The notes: generated from the letters alone by a model not told the origin. Positions 1-13,800 are shown, numbered from the stretch's first letter. The stretch: 64,000 bases of DNA from Polytrichum commune (GCA_950295325.1 OX485808.1:25254527-25318526); one strand, 5' to 3'. Numbers and translations: made by a program.

Positions 1-1850
1 ATGTTGAGTTGGCTACTACAGGTGCTTGTTATGAGGTGCTACTAGTTGTATATTGGAGGGGGTATTGGTTGTGTTAGAGTTGTTGACATATGTGAGTTTT
101 TGGTGTTTTAAGTTAATGCGCGCTTAAACCCACATAAATCATGTTGTTTTTGTTAATTGTTTATTGTCCTCCAATTGCCATTCATGCTAAAGCGCAATGA
201 CTAACTTCTAATACTTATTGTGAGTATTATGGTATTACTTGGGCATGTGGGATTTGGGAATGAGTCCCAAGCTTGCTCCAACTTGAAACAATTACAAATG
301 ACATTCATTCAATGTTAACCCGGCAAAATAAAAGAACCTTGTCTCATTACCTTTCGGAGACTATTTATTTTGTGAATTTTGACATTATATTGACTTTGAC
401 ATTGGAGTGTTGTCTACGTGGTTGTTTTGTAGGTTCTAGTGGCAATTACATGTTGTGAATGTTTGAAACATGCATGGAAATAGTGTAGTTAAGAGTTGTA
501 GCCCAATCGCAAACTTTTAAATTGCACACAATATTATGTTAAATTGACTTGTAATGTATTAGCCAAATGATGGCTTTTAAATGAAAACAAGTAACTAAAC
601 TTGGGTCGGCATTGACACGATTAAATCACCAATTTGCTCTCCATTGTTCATGTGTCTTGCCACCCTCTTTGTTTGAATTGTCTTTGTCTCGCCACACTTG
701 TTGTACTTGTTGTTTTCAATGGAATTGTGTAGCCAACTAATGAGCCATTCCAATACTTAGCAAAATGCCTAATGTGCATATGCACCAACCGCATCTAGAG
801 GCCTCCAACTACAATGCCCCTTCAGATGTGGTTAGTGGAGCTGCCCTTGGACTTCTATCCTCGCCAAATGACATTCTTCTTAAATTAGATAAAAAAAAGT
901 TGGTTCTAGATATGTTGATGATGTTTGACTAAGTTATGGTGAAACCAATTAAGTGCAAGTTAGGCTTAGGTAGGAGGAGTTGAAACCCGGGATGCACCTT
1001 TCATTAAAACCAAGAATCACGTACGTTCGCAACATACTATAAAAAAAATCCCTATATACATGATTTGTCTTGTAAATTTTATGTAATACATGTGCGCTTT
1101 CAATGATTAAAATATAAGTGAAAATATGTATACATAATAACTTACATTTATATATAGTCATTAACATTAGTATACAAATTCAGTTTTGAACAACAATCAA
1201 CCCCTATCCTATGTGTAATGCAAAACCCTAGTATTTACAATAAAGTTGTTGAAGACTTTTTCATCCATGAATGTAAGTTATGAGCATCTAAGTCGATAAT
1301 ATATATCATAAAAGGTAATGCAATTATTGTTTCTAGGTCTACCATCAAATGATCAGATTAGGTCCTCACTTGTTGTTTGTTTCTTTTTGATACCAACATA
1401 AGCCAATATAAAAACTTATGCTATAAAGCCTACTGACACTCCCATACAACTACAAATATTATATATATATATAGGAATATCTTCCATACTGTACATGATT
1501 ACAATTTATAAAATTTGTAGCATATGTATACATAGTACAACAAAAGTTCAAATTAATATCACTTTTGTGTACTCACGTATATTCATACATGTTTAGTATA
1601 GTGCACTTCAACCTTGAATGTCCTAGCATTGCAAATCCAAACCCAAGGTGCCACAAAAATCCCAAGTTTAGCCCACTTTAGACTCATGACATTATGATGT
1701 GTCCTCATTCTTAGGGTTTGCCTTGAAGTTCATCTTGTCGAACCAAAGTCTTGATATATGATGTTATATACCGTATCGCAGAAAACATAATATACGAACC
1801 TCATAATTAGAGATCACATGGTTAGAACTTGATTTATGTGTTGAATGAGG
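1..1850. other. AT-rich non-genic DNA
   Basis: I see no coding region, RNA gene or clear repeat here. Open frames are short, lack family resemblance and have no splice context. A short AT run lies near 1,460. Confidence 0.5.
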
Positions 1851-1858
1851 GCACAATC

Positions 1859-2330
1859 AAGGCCACTTCACACATGAACCAAGGGCCATGACCATGTGAC
1901 TGTTAGGGCCCTTGATTCTCATCCAAAGGCATACTATTGACATAATTTGTTGGAATTTGTGTCATGCTTATTTCTTGGAGGTGGGCTTGATGCAAAATTT
2001 AGCATGCCGTGCAACATTATTTATAGTCTGCCATGTAAGAATCCATGTAGACTTTTTCGTCCATGATAAATTAGTCCTTCCTTACCATTGGTCTTCACTT
2101 TACTATTCATATCCTAAGCTCATGGCTTTGAATGTAGAATATGTACAAAACTTGGAATCACATTTACGTTCACATTTAAGCTTAGAACGGCGATGAAATT
2201 GTTCAACCCTAAGCCGAGGAACTCCTTCCCGAGGCATCAAAAGCCATGAACCTAGGAGCCATTCCCATGGCACCCCTCCCTAGGTTGAATCTCATGCATT
2301 CCACCAACACCAACTTAAAATGCATGCCTA
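1859..2330. repeat. Diverged E-family MITE-like copy
   Basis: The left part (GGCCACTTCACACATGAACC, then a GACCATG and GGGCCC block) and the inner block around 2,030-2,070 (CATGTAAGAATCCATGTAGACTTT) match the E-family elements at 3,566-4,088 and 49,126-49,625. The right terminus is not clear, so the end is approximate. The open frame at 1,912-2,196 lies inside this repeat and is not treated as a gene. Confidence 0.5.
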
Positions 2331-2399
2331 GAGGTCTCAAAGTGTCACGTCCCCTAATTGTCAAAACGATACTATCCATCAACATAAGTAGAAAAATTT

Positions 2400-2830
2400 A
2401 ATGAGAATTATTTACATTATGACATTTAGCGAAGTACATTGGGATACTTGAGATGATAGTTTTATGTTTTAATATGCAAGGGGAAGATATTATTGAGCAT
2501 ACTCATGGCTAGACTAGTGTCATGTGTTTACATTTTCGTATGCAAGAGGAAGATATCCTTGAGTATACAAATGTCAAGTGTCATTTGTGTACACTTTTAG
2601 TCAACTTGTAGATCATTGTGTAAGATAGGCATGCACCACATAACACTATTGAACATACTCATGTCAAGATATTAGTAAGTGCACTTGAATGTCAAGTGTC
2701 ATGAGATGACACTAATAGTGAAGTTGTTGATCATTAGTGTAGCCTAAGGTACGCCTCAAAATAGGGTAAGTAACATTGTTACACATTTGGCATTGAATAC
2801 CATAAATGGTGTAGTTATCTTTCATTAAAT
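2400..2830 (-). repeat. C-family repeat, inverted copy
   Basis: Blocks such as ACATTGGGATACTTGAGATG, GATAGTTTTATGTTT and GTGTCATTTGTGTACACTTT are the reverse complement of blocks at 5,150-5,350. The right end (CATTGAATACCATAAATGGTGTAG) matches the end of the copy near 5,465 and that at 48,810-48,832. It is a non-coding interspersed repeat with no transposase seen. Boundaries are approximate. Confidence 0.5.
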
Positions 2831-3565
2831 GGTTCTATAATTTACTATAATAGCATATTATCACCCTAAATCCCATACTGGCCTATGCAAAGCTAGCTTG
2901 GGCCCATCACTCTAGTAGCTATGACAAGCTAGAAATTTGGGTTTTAATAGCTCAATACTATAATAATTTTTGAGCATGATACTTTAAGCCTTAACAAACA
3001 TGGGGGATGATTATACCCCCGATTCCAACACATTTGAGGAGTTTTTTGTGGCATAATTGAGCAAAATCCTAGTGTTTCCAAGTCCAACCGGTTAGCACAT
3101 GCTGTGAAGTTCCGAAGGTTCTTTATTGCTTTGAAGTATATTATTCATAGATTTCTCTACAACGAACGGTGATTTTCCTGAAGTCTTGAACTTCGATCGG
3201 TAATTTTTCAAACTCAACTGGTTCATCTATAACCACATTGTTTTGTTTCATTAGTGTGGGTGGGGAATTCATGTGCATTGGAATTTAGTGTGGCCCACAA
3301 TAATTTTATTGTACTTGCCTTGGTTAACATTAGTATTTTTATAGTACTCGCCTTGCCTTGATTTCTCATCCAAATATGCAAATGAAAAAGCTCACACTAA
3401 TTTTTCACATTAGAAATTATAATTGGCCTTTCAAATTATATAAAAAAATTACTTTGGGTAATTGGGAATTAATATGGCCCACACTAATTAGACAAAACCA
3501 ATGTAGAGGTCGGCTCTCCCCATTCATTGCTGAACTCATGTTTTAGCCAACTCGAGGAGAATTTG

Positions 3566-4088
3566 AGGGCCACTTCACACACAAGCCAAGAGGCGTGACC
3601 ATGAAATTGTGAGAGCCCAAAAGAAAGTGTCTAACAGCCATCCCAAGACACCTCAAAATCATGTAATGTGGTCACAAATCCTCAAGTGCAGTGTGAAGTC
3701 ACGTGTGACCGGGCCCTCAATCAAAATGCTATTTCAATGAATTTCTATTCATGCGGATCCTCACAAACGATAAAATAAAACAAATCAACAACTTGTGAGC
3801 ATTTGGAGTACCATGGTCTCCCAATGGTTTTGTGTTAAGCCTACCTCCAAGAGGTGGTTTTTGAAAATACTCCAAGTGACCATGAAACATAATCCATTGG
3901 ATGCCTTGTAGGAATCCATGCCATGCAGACTTTACATCCATCATCTTGCATTCACATACTCACTCCGTTGGTCCCTCAAGCGTAGTATGAAGCAGCGAAC
4001 TTGGAGCGGCTCCGCCGTTTCCACCAATGAGAGTGCTTGAAGTGTAAAAATGGTCACGGGCTGTCAGTCTCGAGTGTGAAGTGGCCCT
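3566..4088. mobile_element. E-family MITE (523 bp) with AGGGCCACTTCACAC ends
   Basis: The element begins AGGGCCACTTCACAC and ends GTGTGAAGTGGCCCT, a perfect 15-bp terminal inverted repeat. Related copies lie at 49,126-49,625 and, inverted and cut by the window edge, at 63,556-64,000. No transposase frame is present, so it is non-autonomous. The copy at 49 kb is flanked by TTA on both sides, which fits the 3-bp target duplication of PIF/Harbinger elements; this copy does not show a clean duplication. Confidence 0.75.
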
Positions 4089-5100
4089 GGCGATGGCTTC
4101 CAAGACAAGGCTTCCCGAACAATTCATGTATCATTTCCAATCTTCAAAGAGAAAGGAATAAAGTTATCCACATCCACAGAGGCCGGCTTGGATGCATGCT
4201 GTGCTTGTTACTTGGTTTAGGGTTCCTTTCATTTTGTCCTCCCCAAATGCTGGCCCTGAAGCAGGCCGTGCAGGTGGCCAAGCCATCCCTTCCGCAAAGT
4301 CTTTGCATTTTGCCTTGCAACCGGGTGCGGGTCAAATTCCTCCGACTACCTCCCTTTCCATGGCTTTTGGCCCTTTCTATGTTATTCTAACTTAGAGCTC
4401 TTCGCAAGTCTCCAAAAAGATGTGGGATACTTTTAACTTGAACGTTTGTTGTGGCCGAACCCTACCCCACACATGGTTGACCGACTTCACATGGCCCAAA
4501 AAGAATTGTCAGCCAAATTATATTTCACAATAAAGAAGAAGTAAACCTCAATAGGTAGGTGGGTAGCAAAGTTGGTTGGTTGGATGGATGGCTAGGGTTT
4601 CGTGGTGTCTATGTAACCTCATCTATTTGCGAAGGTGAAAATGCAGTGAATTATGTAACAACATGTGAATGGTTACTTTGAGATTGTATGTGGTGGCTAT
4701 TATTAACCTAAACACTTCCCTTAACCAACATTCCTTACCCAAAAGTTTGTTTTTTACTTGCATGTCAAGGTTTTGCTTGACAACAAATTTTGCTTTGATG
4801 CTACTTTGTTGGATTCCAGTGGATGTTACTTGCATTGTTATATATGATTTTAGGCACTCTTTGAACATTATTTTTATTTTTATTTTTATTTTTGTCTTGG
4901 GACACTCAACGAAATTAATTTCCCATCAATTTAGGCACCTTCAAAATCAATTATTTTTGGCCCAAGCTGCCTCAGTATCAAGTCTTTGAAGTTGATTTGG
5001 GGCTTCTCACGGTCCATATATTTTCCAGGATATCTAATTGTGACAACTATAGTAGTCATGACATTGTCATGTGGGGGTAGTGTTTAAATTGAAAAGAAAT
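4089..5100. other. Non-genic interval
   Basis: No gene recognised. Both strands carry open frames of about 100 codons around 4,150-4,990, but neither has family resemblance or splice context. Confidence 0.4.
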
Positions 5101-5139
5101 CAATTTACGACATGTTTTGTTGTCAAATCATTTCAATTG

Positions 5140-5468
5140 TGTTATGAGATGTATAGATGTGTTACATAATGATCTATGAGATGACTAAAGTGTACACAAA
5201 TGACACTAGGCATTAGTTTACTCAAAAATATCTTCCTCTTTGCATACTGAACTGTAAACACATGACATTTTCCATTAGTATACTCAATAAAATATCCTCC
5301 CCTTGCATACTCAAACACAAAACTATCATCTCAAGTATCCCAATGTGCTGCACTAAATGTCATGATATATATTCCTTTTCACTTCAAGAAGTTACTTATG
5401 TTGACAAATGGTATCATATTGGCAATTAGTGAACGGGACACTAAATACCCTAAACGGTGTACTATATT
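5140..5468 (+). repeat. C-family repeat, direct copy
   Basis: This is the counterpart of the inverted copy at 2,400-2,830. Shared blocks include TACACAAATGACACTAGG, AACTATCATCTCAAGTATCC and a terminal ACACTAAATACCCTAAACGG. It carries no coding potential. The 48,640-48,832 interval is a further partial copy. Confidence 0.5.
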
Positions 5469-5980
5469 CATCCGTAAAAAAAAAGTTACTGCCCATCGAG
5501 AAGGGCAAAGTAAGAACAGAAAAAGAAAAAGTCACACAAAAGAGACTGTAGGCTCAGTCCCATGCTCAGTCCCCTGGTACGTGAACCCTCAGAAACCACA
5601 GGATAGCAAGATTCTACCGGCAAACTAGATGTACTACATAAGAACATCAGATTTCAACGTTAAGTGTCGAATGTACATAATGGGTACATAGGGCGCAAGC
5701 ATGGAGTTGGCCTGGCCCCAGGGAGAAGGAGCTCAGTCCTCTACAAAAGAAACCTTGGCGATCACTTCTTCCTCCTCCCAATTTCCACTCATTCCGATCC
5801 TCCCTACCCACCTGTCACTTGCATTGTGACAAAATGCCATTCAAATGATTCCTTCGAGGGTTTTTCATTCGGAAAACCGCAGAAACTGAGTCAGTTGGGG
5901 CGAAAAACAGAGCAGAATTTGGTTCAGTAGGGAGGGAAGGGTCGAGAAATTCTGTTTGGGAGGTTGGTTAAAGGCGAAAC

Positions 5981-6009
5981 GAGAAGAAGAAGAAGAAGAA
6001 GAAGAAGAA
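5981..6009 (+). repeat. (GAA)n microsatellite
   Basis: About nine uninterrupted GAA/AGA triplets. It lies about 1.8 kb upstream of the metallo-beta-lactamase start codon, in or near what may be its 5' leader or promoter. Confidence 0.9.
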
Positions 6010-6214
6010 TTTTTTTGTAGAGGACTTTTTCCTTCAGAGAAATCTCTGCAATTGGGGCAATTGCCGAGGATTTTTGATGTTTCAACCCACCTTCTTTTTA
6101 CCCTGAACAGGTAGCCAAATTTTGAGTCATACAGAATTTTTGTGACTTGACTGTAATGTGTGATGCCCTCATTGTGATGATGTTTCAGTCATTGGCCTCA
6201 GTGCAGAAAATATT

Positions 6215-7790
6215 TGGTTGAGGGCAAAGTATTAAGGTCGGTTGTTAGCAGTTTTGGTCACTCTGCAGCTGCTGCTGATGCATTGGAAGAGGACTTCGGT
6301 ATAGGCTATGTTGCCTGATTCTCCTTTGTTGAGTTTCATTCTTCTTAGTTACGTTTAAGATATCTGAGAAGGCAAACAGTTGGGAGCAGTTTTGATCACT
6401 TTGCCCCTCTCAAGTCACTTGCTTGTGTAATATTGCATTGCAAAGCCCCGTTTGAGAAGGGAGTTGCTGCTGGGTACCAAAATTCTGGAGCTCAGGATGC
6501 AATGTGCATTGGGACAGGACTTCGATGTCTATGTTGCATGATTCTGCTTTCTGAAGTTTCATTCCCTTAGTTACATTGAAGACATCTGAGAAGGCAAAGA
6601 GTTGAGGGCAGTTGTTAGCAGATTTGGTCTATATCACGAGCTTGTGCAGCATCACATTGCAAAGCCCTATCTGAGAAGGGAGTTGTTGCTGGGCACCGAG
6701 CATCTGCAGCTCATTATGCATCGTGCGTTGGGACGGGACGTCGATGTAGGCCATGTTGCCTAATTTTGCTTTAATAAGTCTCACTCCCCTTAGTTACCTT
6801 TTAAGACATCCGAGAGGGCAATAACATCGCATTGTTTATGGCCTCATCTGGAAGGGAGTTACTGCTGGGCACCACAAATCTGCAGCTGATGGTGCATTGT
6901 GCGTTGGAACAGGACTTTAATATCTAGGTTGCATCATTCTGTTTTTTCAAGTATTATTTCGTTAATGATAATTGAGAAGGCAATAACGTCGCATTGTATA
7001 GCCCCATCTCAGAAGGGCATTGCTGCTAGGCACCCAAAATCTGCAGCTGATGATGCATTGTGCATAGGGACAGGACTTTGATGTAGGCTATGTTGCCTGA
7101 TTCTGCTTTTTCAAGTTTCAGTCACTTAGTTGCGTCTAAGATATTTGAGAAGGCAAAGGGTTAAGGGCAGGTGTCAGGAGTTTTGGTTACTCTGTCGCTT
7201 CTAATTCACTCGTTTGTATACCATCTCATTGCAAAGTCCCATTTGCTGGGCACCAAACCTCTACAGCTGATGATGCATTGTGCATTGGGACAGGACTTTG
7301 ATGTCTATGTTGCATGATTCTGCTTTCTCAAGTCTCATTCCCCTTACTTAAGTTTTAGATATCTGAGTAGGCAATGGATTAAGGGCAATTGGTAGCAGTT
7401 GTAGTCACTCACGTGCATAGCCCCATCTGAGAGGAGCTGCTGCTGCTGCTACTACTAGGCACCAGAAATCTACAGCTGATAATGCATTGTGTGTTGGGAC
7501 AGGATTTCGATGTCTGTGTTGCATGATTCTGCTTTCTCAAGTCTCATTCCCCTTAGTTAAGCTTAAGATATCAGAGAAGGCAAAGGATTAAGGGCAAGTG
7601 TTAGCAGATTTGGTCACTCACTTGTATAGCCCCATCTGAGAAGGGACCTGCTGCTGGCCACCAAAAATCTGTAGCTGATGGTGCATTGTGTGTTGGGACA
7701 GGACTTCAATGTCTAAGTTGCATGATTCAGCACCTTCGAGGAACTTGGAGGAACTTCATCGCCCTTAGTTACATCTAATTAAGATATCTG
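6215..7790 (+). repeat. Degenerate tandem array, about eight units of 160-226 bp
   Basis: Each unit carries GCATTGGGACAGGACTT-like sequence, then GTTGCATGATTCTGCTTTCTC, TTAGTTA, ATATCTGAGAAGGCAAA, AGCCCCATCTGAGAAGGG and CAGCTGATGATGCATTGTG. The anchor (cattgg) falls at 6,281, 6,507, 6,726, 6,902, 7,063, 7,283, 7,492 and 7,691. The array ends about 55 bp before the start codon of the next gene. A plausible acceptor (CCTCACAG at 7,831) directly follows it, so it may sit in a 5'-UTR intron; that last point is inference. Confidence 0.85.
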
Positions 7791-7846
7791 AGAAGCAGTC
7801 GTGGAATCAACATCGCCCACACATCCTCACAGGTAGAAAGAGAGAG

Positions 7847-10800
7847 ATGGCAGCAGGAGTGGGGAATGTGCAACTGAGGGTGGCATTGATCGTGAAGAAT
7901 GCGGACCCCTCGGAGTTGTTCCAAATCTTCGTCGTGCGGCAGGACAGACCCAAGAGCAACAGCGGTGGCGAGGAGGAGGGCGATGACGGCGACAGTGAGC
8001 TATGGGAGCTGCCGTCCAGCCCTCTGGGGCGGCTGAGTGGGCGGGCTGACGCGGATGAGCGGCTGAGCAAGGCGGTTAGCAATGTCAAGTTCAATTTTGA
8101 GTGCTTGGGTCTCAATGGCTTCGATATCCACGACGCTGTGGCTCAGGTCACCTCATCGCCCTCTCACATAAAAATAATGTATCAAGAAGCTCTTCTGTTT
8201 GTTTGTTTGTCCACCTCGGACAACCTGATGGTTGGTTGGTTCTGGGAAGTATGAAAAATGGCCATGAAGAGAGAGAGAGAGAGCTTGTCGGAATCGTTCC
8301 TTCCACATGAGATCCATGATGATGCCATTTAAGCATTGTAAGCCCGGTAAAGAGTTCAATTTCTCAAGTCGAAAGCTCAAAGTGTGGACTGAAGTTGGGC
8401 GAGGAAGCTCATTTCTTCAAGCTCTCAACTTCTCTAGTGTATAAGAAGGCCAGGCCAAACTCGAGTTCTTGTCACTCGCTCATTAACAGCAACTTTTATT
8501 GAGGGAGGAGCTTTTTCACCACAACTTTCAGTCAGGTTCTCCAGCTACCAACCCTAACCCTTGAGCTCTAACAGAAAAGGAACAAGTACAATGCAATAGC
8601 AATGGCAATAGGGAGAAGAGTGAACTGATGATGCTCGAATAAATGTGCAGATCCAAGCATGCATATATCCGACAGGTGGTCCCTGCAAATCATGGCGCTA
8701 TTGGAAGTACGTTCAGGAGCCCGCATTTGGCCCTGGCCCTCCTGTCCACACCATTGTGTTCATCACAGAAACCTATACTTATGATGCTTGCTTCTCAGGT
8801 AGAGTCACTCTGACTTCCATGAGCTTGCTGCTCCACAATTTGTCGCTTGTCTAGTTTGTACAATGTGGGTCTGAACGTGCTATTGTCAATTATGGTCTCT
8901 GATTTTGTTAAGTTCATCACAGAAACCTTCACATATGTTGCTTCCTTCTCAGGTAGAGTCAATCTCACCTCCACAACAGTGCAGCTCCACATTTCTTTCT
9001 TGTGTGTTTTGTACAAAGTGGGCGCGAATGTGCTTTTGTCAAATATGGCTCTGAGTTTGTTAAGTTTCTTACAGAAACCTACACATATGATGCTTGCTTC
9101 TCAGGTAGAGTCAATGTGACTTCCACAAACTTGCAATTTCACGTTTCTTGCTTGTCTACTTTGTACAATGTGGGCCCGAACGTGCTACTATAAATAATGG
9201 TCTCTGAGTTTCTTAAGCTTCTTGAGTAATTTGGAGGATTACTATGAAGATTTCCATGTAGGTGTAGAGTGACGTATCAAATGACGAGTATGCAGTCACT
9301 GATTTCTTGTATCTCCTATGGATTTGGTAATGCCTGGTAGATGTGGTCACCATGGTCACAGAATCTCAACCTGACACAGTGATCTCAGAGATAAAAAGAT
9401 GAATGTGTGGCTAGGTTCTGATTTGAGATGCGTGATGCAGGAAACGGGCATTGGGTGGACCCACATGAAGCATATAACAGACTAGTGGATGCAGATTTGA
9501 AGAAGGAGCGAATTGGCCCCCTGGCCATGTTTGCCTTTTCCTCTCACTTCCCTGCAGGGTTGTCTTTCAAGTATAACCTCAGTGTACATGGGCAGGTAAT
9601 AAGAATTGTTCCAGTGTAGGCAATATACACTTATTATACTCAGTGTTTTGACATCAGAGTAAATGTGGCAGTATTGAAGATGTAATTTTGTAAATCATAG
9701 TAGTCTCATTACTATGATGATAGTTGATAAGCATGATATCTGCTGCTACAGGAGTATCCTCCAGGCATATTTGTTGCTCCCATGGATTCTATGGCAGGGA
9801 AGCCTTTCAGCAAGACCAATATGGTTGTCTTTGCACCAACAGCTCCTTTAACACATACAATCGACACCAGTGTGGCCGTAGCATGCGGTGATGCGTTGAT
9901 CTGCGACCCTGGGTGCTATCCTGTTGCTGCACATGCTCAGGTTTGTATTGGTCAGGCGAAGAGATTATCAGGACTTGTCTATTCCTGATTGGATACAAGG
10001 AGGCCCATTATCACCCATAATGGATGATCTTGCCATCGCATGACCACTACTTCCAGTAATGGACATGTGTTGGCCTACTACTGGTTGTAGTATCCACCTG
10101 TACCTCCCTCCCCACTAACCCAGCTGGGTAGGTTGGGTGCCTACTACAGGCCGTAACATGGCTCTCGCATCCATTACCTAGTTTGTAGTGGTCAGATCAA
10201 GAGATTATGCAGACTTGTCTATTCTTGATTGAATACGAGGAGGCGCATTATCACCTGTAATCGATGACCTTGCCATGGCCTGACCACTACGTCCGGCAAT
10301 GGACGCATGTCACCCTGGCATCAGCTGTATTAGGCCACTCAGTATCTACCTCGCTGCTACTTGGGTGCCTACTACATGCCGTGACCGGGTTCTCGTATCT
10401 TTATCTAGTTTGTAAATTCTCTTCAACAACATGTACATGAAGACAAAAAGATGTGAGTTTGAGTTGCAGTTTACAAAGAGAAGAATGAGTAAAAATAGGC
10501 AATTATGGTATCTGAACTTCTGCAATTTGGTGACGAGCAGCTTGCAAAGGTTGTGAACGAGCTGCCAAAAAAGCTTCTGGTCTTTGTCACACATCACCAT
10601 ATGGATCATGTTGATGGTGAGCTTCCTCTTGTCCAAGTCTATTATTATGGTTACCCATTTTCACCAAAGGACATTATTCTCTTTCCAACAGAAATGTGCA
10701 TCCCTTATGTCACTTGGAGGTTTTCAGTCTACTTGGAGTTCGTGAAGAGCATAAGTTGAATGCTTACAGAATTGCTTGTCAAAACCTCTTGTAATGACAT

Positions 10801-13800
10801 GGGTACGTTGAGTCTCAGTTTCAGAAACTTTCATTTTCATTTTTAGTATGGGGACTTTATCATCTGCAATGTGGTAATACACGCAGGTTTGCCGACTGTG
10901 AGGCAGAACAATTCACAGGCCATCATCATTGCGCACAAGAAGACAATCGAGCGCATGTGTAAAGGTAATTTCATTTACCAAGTATTTACCTAAGGGACTG
11001 GAATTGAGTTGACAAATTAATCTGAGAGCCATTTCTATCCTTAAAGAAGCTTCCTTTAGCTTTTGTTGAGACTCGGACTTTTTTCATCTAAACGTGGGCT
11101 GAGTAGACAATTAACATGGTACTTGATCAAGTAAAATGTTGAGAAGGCAAGATCATCATTTAAGGATTGTTGTCATTGCCGTTCTAGCTCAACAATTTTA
11201 ACTTGGTCAAAATATGACTACTTTGCATATCTTTACATCATGATTAGCATATGGAATTTCAACATGAGAGTTCTGAAGTACTTTTAAATTCTGAATTCTG
11301 AATCCTGATTTCTGAATTTCAACATGACTTTGATAGGATTCAAAGGTGCATACATTGTACACAATCATAGTTGCTCTGATATCAGAACTTTGTATAAAAT
11401 GAGCTGAAAATTTCCGGGTTCTGCTCTAAATGTTATCAGTGTGTGAAATCTGATTGTGTTGGGGTAAAGTATTTCATATGAAGCATGCAGTGGCCTATAT
11501 AAGGTTTTTGATATTAAATGAAATATTCACACAAGACATCAATAAAGAGGTACAGTCGAGATGTTTTTTGACTTTCAGATATTTGTCTCTTTTGCTAACT
11601 GTAAATGTTTGAGGACCAGCAGCCACTGCTGGGTTGCAGTGCATTGCAGTTGAGGGAAACTCAAAATTGCTGATTTCTGGCCAGGAACTTGAAGTTGTTT
11701 CCGCTCCAGTATGTTCTCCTCCATCACTTGTTCCTTGGAACAGTTGTGTAAATTCTCTTCTGTTTGCAAATGGATTTATAAATATCTGTTGGAAATTATG
11801 TCGTCTTCCACCCAAAAAAACCCGTGATGGAGAATCAAAACTGCTTTTATTGCAAAGTGCAGGGTCACACAGATGGGCATCTAGGGTTACTTCATCGTGC
11901 CACAGGCACACTCCTAGTTGGTGATCATTGTGTTGGGTGAGCTCAATCTTCTGTTACACCATATAGACATGTCAGCTTATATTGACTACAAATACTTCTG
12001 ATTTATATTGTCAAACATCACACCTAGTGTTTTATAGTGTAATGTGCCTATAATATATGTATTAATCTTATGTAACAATCTCATCGTTTTAGTATAATGT
12101 GACACACAGAATGAAAGAGAGTAAGAAAGTAATGTAATTATTATGACATCAATTAAAATTGATGATTCTATTTCTACATTTTGCTACTTTGAAATGATAA
12201 TTTTGCCTCTGGAAGTTTGTGATGTGAGTGTTTTTCTGTGGTTGGGTGCAGAGAAGGGTCTTCTTTGTTAGATTCCACTTCAGGAGGCAACATGGAGGTT
12301 TGTTTTAATAAGATCCATCAAAAACTTTTCATAATATATTTCATCTATTGTTGCATTTAAAATTTGTCAATATCCTCTCAAAACTGAGATTGTACACTTA
12401 TAATCAAATAGTATATTTCAAGCCTTTGACAATTCTGTAGTGAAATGGACTTGGTCTGATAAGAAATTCGAATTGTCTGGTGACCCCTTCATGTCTTTTT
12501 GGTATTGTTCCACTAGAACTGTACCCAGGCCACCAAAGTGTACTGAACTGCTGCGTGATGCAGGACTACTTGGAAACATGCGATCGATTTTTGGAACTTG
12601 CACCAAAAGTCATTGTGCCGGCGCATGGACACCCCAATCTATGGCCAAAGCATATGCTTAAAGGATATATCAGGTAAACTGTCTTTACCATTTAATGATC
12701 TCATGAGATTTAGACATTAAAAACCTCACCCTCAAATTTATTGGGTGGATGAATTCCCATTGGGATTATTTCGCTTAGGGACCATTTTACACTTTGACCA
12801 TGAAATTGTGAGGGCCCATGACTCTCATTGGAAGTTTGTACCATGGAGCATTGAAATTGAATTTTGTGTGGTCATGGGCCTTCATTGTATTGTAAAAGGC
12901 TGAGTGACCAGGGTCTCAACCAGATGCTATCTCATTACCATCCTATATATGTGGGTCCTTCTACACATGACGCTATAACAAATCAAGGGTTGTGAAACTT
13001 TGAGGTGGGCTTGACTTGAAATCCGGTAGATCATGAAACGTTGTCCATTACATGATACTGTGTAGGACATATGTAGGTTTGTTCGTCCATTTAAACTTCC
13101 TTGGTCACTTAGGGCCTCAAGCTCTAGTTTAAAGTGAAGTGGGGACAGTCTTGGCATTTTTTACCAATTGAGAGATTCTAGACTTCAATGGTCACAGGCC
13201 CTCAAGCTCTAGTACAAAGTGCCCCTTAGCTCAACTTGTGTTTTAGCTGAAGTAACAGTAAATACATCAAACCCTTGAGTATGCTCAAAAATATCAAAAT
13301 AATTTTGTATCTCCAGAAATAATTGTAACAACGACATTGCCATTTTTTGTGCTTTTACTGATTAATCATAAGGAGGCTCTTTGCTTTTCTTTTCTTTTCT
13401 GCAGGCACAGGGAAGGAAGGGAGGCAAAAATTCTGAGTGCAATACAGGGAGGGGCAAGGACAGCTTATGAGGTGGTTTCCCGAGCATACAATGATGCACC
13501 TTCTGCCGTATGGCCATTCGCATTGATGAATGCGAAGTTGCACATCGAGCATTTGAATGCACTGAACAAACTTCCCCTTGTAAGGCTCATTGCCCTCTGC
13601 CGAGATACTAATAGTTTTTAAATTTAAGATGCAGGATTCCGTGAAAATGAAATATACCTCTTAAAGTAAGGTAAGCTGGCCTCAAACAGACATTTTTCAC
13701 CTGCACCCACTTCTTGTAGGATATGAAACACTAAATTAGTGCAAGACGATTAGCAAATCCAAATTGTGACTGTAGCCATTTCTTCATACTATTTGGAGCT

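Noticed and set aside
4144-4395. Overlapping open frames on both strands
   Set aside because: No family resemblance; the longest frames shift into each other over the same bases.
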